Position numbers and translations under genes: made by a program
Assembly (NCBI GenBank): GCA_047967505.1
Contig: CM106539.1
Length of the DNA: 64,000 bases
From: Dipteris shenzhenensis
Taxonomy: Eukaryota > Polypodiophyta > Polypodiopsida > Gleicheniales
Direction: 5' to 3' (one strand)
Shown: positions 44,331-55,015 of the stretch, one piece after another
Layout of the letters: every line of letters starts with the position of its first letter
Numbering within the stretch: position 1 is the stretch's first letter
The notes under the pieces: generated by a model
Told to the model about the DNA's origin: nothing
What the model saw: only the letters and a program-made list of their open reading frames with translations
The model's database searches: none

Positions 44331-45060
44331 CTATAGCAAGGAGTGCAAACTCAAGAAAGTGACCATGCTGTCTATTCCCTGATCTTGTCCGGGCAGCAAA
44401 AGGCTGATCTTGTTTGCTGTCCCTGTATCAAGAAGCCATCTAGAAACTTGCCTTTGCTGTCTATTGACAGCTCTTTCTTCAATGATTGCATCATGAATAG
44501 TGGGATCATTTTGTGCCGGAAGAGAAACCTGCAAATCAGCATGAGGTAGTGGCTGATTATTGCTTGGTGGAGGGCCTGCAGGAGGCTCATGTTGCTGGTC
44601 AAAGTCCTCTTCTGAGGATGGCAGAGGTAACCAAGATTCAAAGGCATCAAACATGTCAACATCTGGCTTAGCTTTGCAATCCACAAGAGGAGAAGCTGAA
44701 TGTTCAGCAAAGATTACATCTCTACTGACAATAATCTTCCCAGTATTTGGTTGGTATAACCGATACCCTCTGCTCTCCTGGCTGTAACCAATATATATGC
44801 ATTTGATTGCCTTGTCATCAAGCTTATGTCTTAGCTGAGATGGTACATGAACATATGCAAGAGACCCAAAAACTCTCATGTGTGACAGTGAAGGCTTCCT
44901 GCCTTTCCATGCTTCATAAGGTGTAACAGTCTTCAATGCTTGTGTAGGTGATCTATTCAGCACATAGTTGGCACACATCACTGCATCAAGCCAAATTTTA
45001 TTGGGCAAAGACTTGGCCTTAAGCATGCATCTGGCCATCTCCATTGTGGACCTGTTTTTC
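44331..45060 (-). pseudogene. C2 integrase C-terminal part and linker
   Basis: MEMARCMLKAKSLPNKIWLD, YVLNRSPTQALKTVTPYEAW and RVFGSLAYVHVP are the GKGY-like region downstream of the core. KCIYIGYSQESRGYRLYQP and VSRDVIFAEHS follow, then a Pro/Gln/Asp-rich linker to RT. It is nearly intact over 180 residues, then loses frame near 44400. Confidence 0.88.
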
Positions 45061-46303
45061 CTTTCAAAAACAGGATTCTGTTGAGGAGTGTAAGGAGTAG
45101 TACATGAGTGAATAAAGACAGAAATGCATCAAACTCCTTTGACATATACTCTCCCCCCCTATCTGTGTTGAGGGTGACAAGCTTGCATCCTGATTCATTC
45201 TCAACCATATTCAGCCATCTCTGAAAGCATAAGAAAACTTCAGATTTGGCTTTTAAAGGATATATCCAGCAATATCTTGTGAAATCATCAATGAGAGTCA
45301 TGAAATACTTGTACCCCCCAATGGCATTTGTCCTCATTGGGCCACAGACATCACTGTGCACTAGCTGCAATTTCCTTTGTGAGAGTTTTGAACAATTCTT
45401 TTGAAAAGGAAATCGATGCATCTTACCCAAAAGACAACCCTCACACACATGTTTGGAAACTGTGTGAGTTTGAGGTACATCATTTGCCATCTGCTGTGAA
45501 TGTAGCTTTGCAAGAGCTCTATAATTGAGATGACCCATTCTCTCATGCCAAAGATGAGTTTTAGCAAGCTGTGAATCTGAAATAGCAAATGCTTCAATAG
45601 AAAGTGCAGCTAAGTGATGATCAAGGTGATAAAGCCCCTTTTGCAAAGTGCTAGTGAGAACTATGGCATTGTCATCACGAAGATCATAAACTAGGCATCT
45701 GTAGCCATCAAAAATCACTCTGAGACCTGAAGTAACAATTGCTGAAATTGAGATCAGGTTGACTTCAATTCCAGGCACAAAGAGAACATTTGTCAAAGTG
45801 ACAGGATGACTTGAAATAGATGTGAGCTGCACATCTCCAATTCCTTTTACAGCATATGAAGCATTATTAGCACATGTGACAGTCCCCCCTCGAGGTGCGT
45901 CAGCTAAAGAGTGAAACAACTGTCTGCAAGATGTGACATGCTTGGAAGCACCACTATCAAAGTACCAGGACTGAGCATCATTAGCAGTAAAGAGTGCATC
46001 AGCTTTAGAGGGGTCAAATGAGCAATGGACAGCCCATGCCCAATCATCCTGAAGAGCATGTGCATGAGAAGCATCTACTGACTCATGGGATTCAATAGCA
46101 TGTGAGGCATTAACTGTCAATCCTGCTTTCTTTTTCTCCACAGCAACGCGCGTCCTCCATTCTGAAATGTCATGTCCAGGCTTGCGACAATAGTTGCATC
46201 TTTTCTTCTTTGACTTATCTGCTGTACTTTTAGATGCATGAGAGGAATCGCAGCTGCTATGCGCAGATTTTGGCTTGCCCATAGGCTTGGAAGCCTTGCC
46301 TCT
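44978..46303 (-). pseudogene. C2 zinc knuckle, protease and integrase
   Basis: CNYCRKPGHDISEW is the zinc knuckle with its last Cys replaced by Trp. Next come SWYFDSGASKHVTSC, the protease DSG site, then integrase: HLWHERMGHLNYRAL and CEGCLLGKMHRFPF (HHCC finger), LVHSDVCGPM, LIDDFTRYCWIY and LNTDRGGEYMS with the first two catalytic Asp. A small deletion near 45105 shifts the frame before the catalytic Glu. Integrase inserts the cDNA into the genome. Confidence 0.88.
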
Positions 46304-47038
46304 TCATGTTTGCTGTGAAGCAAATGCATAATCAGGAATAATGGCTTGTCTATTAGCTCTACTTTGCTCTTCCTGCAAAAGCAAAGTAACTAGCTGATCA
46401 AAAGAATAGTGGTCTGGATTACCCATGGCCACTAATCGAAGGGTTGTAGCAAACCCTTGATATGTATCTGGCAGTCCATTCAATGTGGTACTGACAAGCT
46501 GTGAATTTGGCACCACCTCATCAATGTTGACAAGTTGTTCCATGAGGTCCTTGACCTTTGTCAGGTATGCATCCATAGAGTCACCTTCATTCATGCTGAC
46601 TTCCTGTAATTGCCTTCTCAAATATGCAACACGTGCCTCATTGCGAATCTGATAGAGAGAAGCAAATTTATCCCAAGCATCCTTTGCTGTCCTGCAAGAC
46701 CGGATGTGTGGAATAATGATTCTCTTGCATGATAAAGCAATACATGAATGTGCATTTGCGTCTCTTGCATCCCATCTTGATTGTTCCTGAGTTGGAAGAG
46801 CAGTAGCAGGAGTGCTAGAGGATGAGGCATCAGGAGTAGTACCCCCTGCAGAGGGACCAGCAGTAGAGGCAACCAGTGTGGCATTGGCTGGCCTCAGATC
46901 AACCCCAGAAACAATATTCCACAAATGCTTTGCAACAAGAATACGTTTCATGAGATAAGACCACATCGGATAGTTGGTGCCATCCAACTTATCATCTTCA
47001 CGAAGAACACCAAATAAATCTTGATTGTTCCCAGCCAT
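46304..47038 (-). pseudogene. C2 gag
   Basis: The ATG at 47038 opens MAGNNQDLFGVLREDDKLDG, then TNYPMWSYLMKRILVAKHLW, an Ala/Ser/Thr-rich insert, AYLRRQLQEVSMNEGDSMDA and STTLNGLPDTYQGFATTLR, the ordinary copia gag. The start is chosen for this match, not the longer open frame to 47179. A TGA at 46304-46306 (CGA expected) divides it from the zinc knuckle and protease, which continue in the same frame. Confidence 0.88.
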
Positions 47039-47059
47039 AGCAAATGTGATACCCTGAAA

Positions 47060-47830
47060 GAGACCTGAAAACCCAAAAGCCTCAAGGCTATCACTGCAAA
47101 AAGCTGGCTGTCCAAAAATGACAGCAAATATATGCAAATTTCCGACCCAAATCAAAGGGCAAATGTAGATCTGACCCAAATGTGACTGTGGCAGGCAATG
47201 TTCACTGCAAAAACAGCAAATCTGGCAAAAGCCCCAAATTTATTGAGGGCAAATAGGCCAAAAAGAGGGCAAATGCAGAAAAGCCCCAAATTTTGCTGAG
47301 ATGTTTGCAAATGTGACCCGATGTACGATAATCTGACTCAATGTCCTGCAGAAAAGACTCAATGTCTAATAATCAGACCCGATGTATAGCCTCAAGGCTT
47401 TAAACTGCAAAAGTATGATTTACTGTCCCAAACACCAGTTGAAATTGAGCTCCCAACACAAAAGCCCCAAATTTTGTTGACCTGAGTGATGACATGGCAC
47501 AATGTGACAGTCCTAAACCTGAAATTAACTGAAAACTTCAATTTTTGGAAGGATTTCAGTTGTCAACCTTGTCCAAAGTATTGTATTGATAGGTTGAAGG
47601 TCCAGATGTCAAAAGCCCTAAATTTTCTGTTGGAAATTAGGGTTTGACAGTAAAAACTGTCAAAAACAGTAAAAGACTGCAAACATTGCTTGTGAATCAG
47701 CATCTGGTCCTCTGAACTTAAAGCTGAGACTTAAAAGACCTCTGTAGGTAGATTATAACAGACCACGGAGCTGCTGCAGCAGGTCAAAGTGCAAAAAACG
47801 GCTTGCTGCCCTGATTAACTCGCCACCAGG
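47060..47830 (-). other. Probable leader / 5' LTR region of C2
   Basis: No coding. It has repeated short words (CAAAAGCCCCAAATTT, GATGT..AATCTGAC). By position it should hold the 5' LTR, but no second LTR is present to define it. Confidence 0.35.
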
Positions 47831-48240
47831 ATCATAAATAGATTGCTGCAATGGAGCACCCGTACATTAGGCATTACTTAAGGCTGTCCATTGAATGGCA
47901 TGGAACCACGAGAATCCTTCTAAGCCCCACTAGTTTCCGCTGGATGTGAATGACTCTTTTTCTTTTTACACTTAAAAGGACTCGGCAAACCTTGGGTCCT
48001 GCATGAGATAAGCAAGTTCTCCCACTGCACTTAATAACTGTGCTTTAAACAATGCATCAGCCTCCTCTACATCCTAAGCATCATTAGACCCTCCAGGCTG
48101 TGTTTCATTCCTGAGAAGTTTCCCTGTGCATCCTGCTCATACTAAGAGGACTCCTCTTCCATATCCCAATCATCATCTATAAGAGATATACTTGCTGTGT
48201 TTCCCTTTCGACAACTAACCAGCCAATGCTTATACCTAGA
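47830..48240 (-). pseudogene. Gypsy gag N-terminal fragment
   Basis: In shifting minus-strand frames it reads an acidic DDDWDMEEESS stretch, then EEADALFKAQLLSAVGELAYL, which resembles the LDPNALFQLQMQSAVGALSQL part of G1-B gag. Stops are present. It is the start of a gag of a G1 relative, with the rest lost. Confidence 0.5.
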
Positions 48241-49860
48241 TGAATCCAGGAACATTCCCAAACTCATCCTCTAAAAACACAACATAGTGCAGTTTCAATC
48301 TCACAATAATCACTCATAAGATTTAAAACCATAAACTCCATCACGCATAGCAGGGACTAGCTACTATGAGATCCCCACAAAGGGAGGGGGCTGCCACATG
48401 GGCAGGACCTCACAGCCAAGAGAGAGGAAAAGGGGCTGCCATGTGGGCAGCACAGCAGCCTGGCAGAGGGCTGACAGAGGCGCAACACGAGCAGTCTGGA
48501 ACATGCCTCTGATAGAGGCGCATAGGGACGGAATAAAGCTGGCACATTGCACAGCATGGTGGGCCAAAGGGTGCCTGCAAAGGGCTACAAAAGGCGAGGG
48601 TATTGGGCAAGCAAATGGCCTGCATGAGGCTCCTGCAGTGGTAGAAGCAGCATCCCAAAAGGGCCTGGCAAAGGCCCTTTTATAGGGCTGTTGGACCAGC
48701 CAACCTAGTCGGTTTTTACACACAGTCTGGTCAGTTCTAGTCAACAGCCCTTGGGGTCTATAAAATGAGCCCTCATTAGTCATTCTCTGGAGCAGCCTTC
48801 ACACAAGAGGCAGGAGCAGTCTTCTCACACATACAAATCCACACACCCACACATACTTGAGCATCCATTTATACAAAGTCTTCATACTAAGTTTCTGTCG
48901 GCACTCCGGAGGTGAAGGGCAAACTCAGCCATGACGAAAGCTAGCACTAAAGGAGAAAGCTAATCAAAAAGTAGTCCAAATCTCTTCATTCAAGCTACAA
49001 CTGCTTGTGAAGTCTAAACGATTTCATTTTAGTCTCTCCCAAACGCAAACGACATCTAAATCTAAATCTAGCTGACAGGACAACGCACCAATTAAGATAG
49101 AAAGAATTATCGCAATACCAGTAGGCCGCAACTTGGACGAAAACTTCACAAGGTGAAATTTGCATGTCCGTTAATACGGCAAAAGCATATACCTAGATGA
49201 ATCCAAGAACATTCCCAAACTCATCCTCTAAAAACACAACATAGTGCAGTTTCAATCTCACGATAGTCACTCATAACATTTAAAACCATAAACTCCATCA
49301 CGCATAGCAAGGACTAGCTACTATGACATCCCCACTGACGTCATCAGCGCCCAATAGTGGGTGTAGACCATAGTATAAAAGTATGCGAAGTCTAAACGAT
49401 TTCATTTTAGTCTCTCCCAAACGCAAACGAGCATCTAAATCTAAATCTAGCTGATAGGGCAACGCACCATTTAAGATAAAAAGAATTATCGCAATACCAG
49501 CAGGCCGCAACTTAGACGAAAACTTCACAAGGTGAAATTTGCATGTCCGCTAATACGGCAGAAGCATATACCTAGATGAATCTAGGAGCATTGCCAAACT
49601 CATCCTCTAAAAACACAACATACTGCAGTTTCAATCTCACGATAGTCACTCATAAGATTTAAAACCATAAACTCCATCACGCATAGCAGGGACTAGCTAC
49701 TATGACATCCCCACTGACATCATCAGCACCCAACAATGGGTGTAGACCATAGTATAAAAGTATGCTCTCACACATACAAATCCACACACCCACACATACT
49801 TGAGCATCCATTTATACAAAGTCGTCATACTGAGTTTCTGTCGGCACTCCGGAGGTGAAG
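48241..49860. mobile_element. LTR-like repeat array with a 379-bp tandem module
   Basis: The module containing GTCTAAACGATTTCATTTTA, CTCATCCTCTAAAAACACAA, CCATAAACTCCATCACGCAT and a TATAAAAG box occurs in full twice in tandem (about 49011-49388 and 49389-49766). A partial copy is at 48241-48378. A leader-like segment (CACACATACAAATCCACACA to CTCCGGAGGTGAAGGGCA) occurs at 48831-48920 and 49770-49865. Between 48379 and 48830 lies a GC-rich block with its own TATAAAA at 48763. This is best read as an LTR array of one retrotransposon family. Confidence 0.65.
49336..49380 (+). promoter_or_regulatory. CRE-like site and TATA box in the 379-bp module
   Basis: TGACGTCA (49336-49343) is 30 bases before TATAAAA (49374-49380). 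The next copy has TGACATCA and TATAAAAG (49753-49760). TGACGTCA is a bZIP target; promoter function is inferred. Confidence 0.45.
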
Positions 49861-49861
49861 G

Positions 49862-51075
49862 GCAATATTCTCAGCAAATATCCCAAGCACAAATTGGGAG
49901 CTAGAGTGCTCTTGCTCAAGAACAAGGACACAAATTGACCCCAAACATTGGCGCCCCTTATGGTATTTCTTATTAATTGGAGAAACCAGCAAAAGATACA
50001 CAGTGAATTCAATCTCACTTGCATTCAATGCATTTCCCACTTTCAGAAGGCATCAGTATCCCAAGAAATAACCCTGCTGGGTTCTGCTCTCACACCGCAA
50101 ACGGAATAGGCATCCACACCCTATCTCAAACACCTGCGTTGTTGCTAGCAGCCCACGTGGGGTTACCCAACTTCCCTCACTGCCACAAGTGTCCACGGGT
50201 TCACTGAAATACCCAAGCAATGGGCGAGAGCATAACCACAACCTCGAGAAGAAGAACCTGAACTGCAAGTATCCACTGTCAACCACCCTGCCAACTAAGT
50301 CTCTCTAAAACATCTCACAGCCAAAAGCCATCACTATGAAGCAAATGTGAACTCTTAATCAGCTTGGGAGCTCAAGCCTCAAACCCAACTCATTCATGAG
50401 CTAATGCATACCTTGCAGGCTGAACCACTTCTCACGCTGCCACGCTAGCAACATCCCCGTACAGCCCACATCCATACAGCTGATCAGATCCGTTCAGCTC
50501 CATACACCACTGAGCACCCCAGTCCATACACAGAAGGGATTCTGTACTGCACGGCAGCCTCCAATTCCATCCATACAGCAAGCTCGTACTAGTCCGTACA
50601 CAGCATACGGCTAGCCCGTACACCAATTTGCCCATACCATACAGCAATAGAATTTCATACCTTCCTGTGCCAAGCGATCTGTACAGCCACTGCAATCCGG
50701 ACCAGCCTCCACGACGTGAATGAGTTCTTGGTTTCTTCTGTCGTCATCAACTAGCAGTTACATGCAAAATCCTTAGATCCCTCCATAGGCAACCTTGCTA
50801 ATTCCATCGAGGCATGGGAAATGCCACGTGGCATCCCCCTCTTCATTTGGCCCCATTGTCACCTCTAGTGGAGCAATTTTAAGGGCCTTACCAATGGCCC
50901 AACTTACAAACATTAGGGCCCTTTGCCCCCTCTTTGGAGTCTGGACCAATTCACTAATTCACCCCCAAGGCACCAATCCCTGTGGGGGATTTTGCATACC
51001 CACACCCTATGGCCTTGCCCACTCAGTTTTCCAGGGCCCTGTCCACATGCAAGTTCAAACTGATGCCCTCGTTAC
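49862..51075 (-). mobile_element. Worn LTR related to the G1 family
   Basis: It shares GACCCCAAACATTGGCGCCCCTTATGGTATTTC-like sequence (49937-49970) with the G1 LTRs at 37510 and 58715. It also has a CGTACAGCC-rich part (50455-50690) and an AAATGCCACGTGGC G-box (50820-50835). No internal region is attached. Ends are approximate. Confidence 0.55.
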
Positions 51076-51222
51076 AGTTGCCAACCTCAAGTTCAACTAC
51101 ACTTGAATTCATGGATCAAATCGGATCTCTAGATCCATCTTATTTAGATTGTCAGCGACCCCAAGTTAGACAACGCTCGAATTCATGGATCAAATCACAT
51201 CCCTAGACCCATCTTATTAGAG
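51076..51222. repeat. Two tandem units of about 76 bp
   Basis: GAATTCATGGATCAAATC and the following CTAGAYCCATCTTATT occur at about 51105 and 51180. Confidence 0.75.
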
Positions 51223-51224
51223 GA

Positions 51225-51820
51225 GGTGGGAGTGAGTGAGCGGAGAGGAGATCTCAAATACTAATTGTACACTACATTATAATGAAGATGATGAATATAT
51301 ACAGCTTCACCCCTTAGGGTTAGAGTTGCCCTTTTATTGTCCTCCTAAATTAGTATTCTTGACACCTCCTCTTAAAATACATTCGATAAGTAGAGGGTGC
51401 GTGTACAAGGTATCTTGTTGGATTCTCCATACAATAGCAACCAAGAGTGAAAAAGGAAAAACTGAAAATATCATAGCATATATGCTTGAGCACAATGACT
51501 CTACAACGGAAATCTGTACATTGAGTACATCTTGTACAACTTAACCTCACTCCTCTTCAATTCTAGCTGACAAAGACCAAGCTGTTGCCAAAAATATGAG
51601 AAGAAAGTGGCTTTATGACGCTATCTGCTACTGATCTTGTGTTGGACAGTGAACAAAGTGTATTTCTTCTTTGCTCGGATGAACTGGTAATGCACTTCAG
51701 AATTTCAATCTGTGATAAATGCCTTCTGAACCAAACTACTTCACAGGCATCATTGGTAGATCCTCAATATTCTACTTCTATTGAGGATGAGGCCACTACC
51801 CAGTAAAATCTCCGTGCAGT
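51225..51820 (-). pseudogene. Copia RNase H relic with 3' LTR
   Basis: On the minus strand, 51806-51600 reads VVASSSIEVEY, NDACEVVWFRRHL and SLSNTRSVAD, the RNase H blocks of copia (ALSSTEAEY, ACREAVWLRRLL). A purine tract (AATTGAAGAGGAG) follows. Then an LTR-like stretch runs from about 51545 (TTAAGTTGTACAAGATGTAC) to about 51230. Stops are frequent. Confidence 0.6.
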
Positions 51821-51841
51821 CTCCAATCTGGTTGTGATAAA

Positions 51842-52350
51842 TCACCCGCCCGAATCCAGTAGGACTTGTGCTAATTGATAAGAACTCCCGAAGCAAGGCA
51901 AAACACAAACAAATGCCTGGAAGTCGTCTACTCCATCAAAATATACTGCCTTATCATCTGCAAACTTTGCATCAAGAATCTGCTCCAAAGCTGCAATGGG
52001 CATCTTGGTACCACGAATACCTGCACCTCTGTCTCTCTGAAAACTGCTCATAGCTGAAAAGGGGCCAAGGGACATCCTTCACTGATTTGGCTATATGAAA
52101 TCTGTCCCCTCCTCAGGAGGGTCTCCCCTGACTAAAATTTGGCTATGCACCAAGGAGTAGAGTGGTGAAACCCCTGCCATTCACTATCTTGGGAAGCCCA
52201 TCCTATCCAGAGTTCCCTCAAGAAACTCTCAATCCACCCTCTCATACACCTTCTCAAAGTCAAGAACAAAACCACTTAAAACTCGTGGCGGAACCATGCC
52301 AACACTATGGCCTCCCCTAAAAATGCAATAGTCCTGTACAAAGCCTGAAA
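51842..52350 (-). pseudogene. LINE reverse transcriptase fragment (family L-b)
   Basis: From 52350 down: LFQALYRTIAFLG, FLTLRRCMRGW-type remains of the DFEKAYDRV block in another frame, a LRELWIG segment, then RGTKMPIAALEQILDAKFAD with the ADD block. The last part aligns with GMRLPIRQEILDSEFADDT of the fragment at 5320-5770. It lies beyond the last detected dioxygenase exon, possibly in that gene's next intron. Confidence 0.7.
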
Positions 52351-52389
52351 GAGGAACGGACATTGACAGTGATCGCCTGGCAATGTTAA

Positions 52390-52476
52390 TGCCTAACTTA
52401 TCCAAATGCCTTTCAGAAAAAAATTGTGTTATTCAAGCCACAAAAATATCTGAAACGCATTTGGATCAGTTAGGCA
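52390..52476. repeat. 87-bp hairpin
   Basis: Arms TGCCTAACTTATCCAAATGC..(52390-52417) and its complement (52449-52476) differ at two positions over 28 bp, with a 31-bp loop. Possibly a tiny MITE. Confidence 0.7.
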
Positions 52477-52667
52477 TAAGGACTGCCAATTGATCCACTA
52501 GCCACTGGCCATTCCTCTTTCAGCCCCTTGAAATCAAACACAGACTTTAACTACTTGACAACTCTTCAATGACTCTTTGTTAGACTGATTAATACTTCAC
52601 TGATTGCATAACATCAAGCATAAACTGTCTTTATCTTCATCACAGCATCTGCCTTGGTCAGGCTTAC

Positions 52668-55015
52668 CTCATAAGTGATAGTATCAACACCATGTGGAGT
52701 CATGCAATTATGCAAACTTGAACCCCCAGGCACAAAGCCTTCTGCTTTACCCTGCATGCACATTTTTATAGCTGAAGAGTATTATACATGTTCAGCCCTG
52801 CAGAAATTTAATCATAAGTTTAAGAAATTGGACAGCGCAGCATTGGAAAGTCTTCCACCTCATAAACACCATAGATAAGACCCATGAACTCGCTCATACA
52901 GTTCCGATGGAAATAGGGGGGGCGAAACGTATGTTCTGCTGTCAACCACCGTGGTGGGAATACCACTAAATCAATAACCGCAACCCCAGGCTTCTCTGAT
53001 GGAACCGTTAGGACTGCATAACAAGTATAATGATATGAGATAACGCTGGTGTAAATGAGCAGAACATCACAATTGACAAACGAAACCAATCAGCCATATG
53101 CCATTTGAGATTTCGGCAATTCGCTTGTTCCCAAAAAATGATACCTGTATTGATGGAGGGATCTGCATGGTCGAAAAGGACAGTGCTGAAGGGGCAAAAC
53201 TTCCTTAAATCATACTGCAAACCTCAGGAGAATTTAAAAAGTCATTTTCACCCTTCCAACACATGGAACTGCATGCATGTAGAACTCCTGCAAATAATAT
53301 CTAGCTAAAACCCAGAATATTACAGACTTATAATGAAAAAAGATAAGTTAAAAATTTTGCAATTGTTAATCTTGTGATAGTAAACCAATAAGTTACGAAT
53401 TATATCAAATCAATCATGTATAGCTACTATGGGTACCACACGAAGTCAGCTCTGCTCAAGGGTAGGTGTGAAATTATTGATAAACACATCCACATGCACA
53501 TCCCCTCCCCCACACACACCCCCACAACATGTACTTGGAGTTTAGCTTAATCCCTATTTGGTTCATTTGTGAAACAAATAATGGAGAATCATAAACGATC
53601 AGCTTCATCCTTCGTAAGTGTAGTCGAGTCCCTATCCCATTAGAAAATGTATTTTCACAATTGCTAATAGATTGCGTCCAGAAGGACATTAATATTGGAA
53701 TACTTGAGACTGTAGATTACACCTCAAAAATATCTACCTTATAGGGAGCGTAGTTTCCATGCCATGCCACCACATTGAAAGGAGAAAAGTCCTGTTTGGC
53801 TTCAAAGAGCTCTCCTCCAAACTTCTGAACAATTTTATAATCAGAGTAATGGGAGTCGTCAAACCAAGAAACTGGAATTAAAAAGTCTCGAGGTGCAGCA
53901 AGACCATTTGCACCTGTACACAATGCTTCAAGATTAACCCACAATACAGTTTTTTTATTTGCATTTTTTTCTTCATTTTATTTATTTATTTTGGGAGGAG
54001 CAGGACACCAAAAGTTTGTGAAACATGAAGAACATTTGGTAAAAATGAAACATAACAAATGCCCAATACTTCGAAGCAGACGAGGAGACAGGAACCCAAC
54101 AACAAAAAATTTGCCTTGCCATGTATAAGAATCCAGGTCAGTACCAATTACAGAATCATAAAATTCGCAATCAAGAGACTAATTACTGAGACTCACTCAA
54201 TGACAAAAGAAGTCCCTTTCTACATCACCATTGAATAGACATGCAAATGTACATTCTTTTCAAAGACGGAAAGATTACAGAACTTCAGATTTGATATATA
54301 AGTCTTTTGCCATTATAGACTCCACAATTGCAATCAAGAAACATTCAATCAACAAGAACCCCTTTTTATAGTGCCAAAGAATAAACACACAATGCAAATC
54401 CCAGAAAGCTTAGAGAGTTAGAGACGTGACACATAAGCCCTTGCCACAGGAAAACAAGTATCTCTTTTCTCTTCTCTTGTCTAAAGAAGCACACACTCAC
54501 ATTAACAAATGCTAAAACTGGGCTACAAACCTCTTCTCAGAGCATGGAAACACATTTATGAGTGACATCAAACAAAGTTTTGTCACCTTTATCAAAGAAA
54601 CTAGTAAGTAAAAGAAACTGCACCAATGGGGCCAAGTTCAGGAAGTTGGAAATGGCCACTAAAGACTTCTGCAACATATCCTCGTGAGGGTCCATCTGGT
54701 AAGCTGACAGTAAACCTGAAACCCTGCTGTAGAACCACTACTTCACCAGGGGAGACTTGCAACTTTCCAAACTCTGTTTTTATTAGCAACCCTGCCAAGC
54801 ACAAAACATATTTGCAAGTATCATTGGCATAGACTACTATAATGATATATTTATTTACTAAGATAGGTCCCCCTGCAGATGGCAGTTGTGTGGCATGTAA
54901 ACAGAGCCCAAAATAGTAAGTCAATTGAATCTTACGCCCTTCCTGTGGAACAATTAAAAAGTCCCCATCGGCATTTGCAAATGCATAGTTTTCCATAGAC
55001 TTGTTGGCAGCATAC
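52668..55015 (-). CDS. HGO: Homogentisate 1,2-dioxygenase, six internal exons
   Basis: Exons on the minus strand: 54936-55015, 54624-54791, 53738-53913, 53145-53214, 52859-53013 and 52668-52751. All have AG/GT borders and joining phases (1,1,0,1,0), giving 244 codons without a stop, about half of the usual 450-460 residues. Key blocks are [88 protein letters not shown] and [15 protein letters not shown]. His and Glu of HRNCMSE and His of TPH are the Fe(II) ligands (human H335, E341, H371); His of DHAD is human H292. The enzyme opens the ring of homogentisate with O2 to maleylacetoacetate in tyrosine breakdown, as a cytosolic hexamer. N- and C-terminal exons were not found. Intact frames suggest a live gene with long repeat-filled introns, but a fragment is possible. 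Confidence 0.95.

Larger units (their letters stand above)
43546..47060 (-). mobile_element. Ty1-copia element C2, 3'-truncated
   Basis: The copia order gag, protease, integrase, RT is present on the minus strand from 47038 to 43546. RNase H and the 3' LTR are missing because gypsy G1-E sequence replaces them at 43545. A GGTATCACA that may be a worn primer site lies at about 47045-47056. Confidence 0.88.

Noticed and set aside
48241-49860. Endogenous pararetrovirus promoter suggested by TGACGTCA and a TATA box
   Set aside because: No viral coding sequence is adjacent, and the module behaves as an LTR-like repeat.
51842-52075. C-terminal exon of the dioxygenase
   Set aside because: The frame matches LINE reverse transcriptase (KFADD block), not the dioxygenase C-terminus.
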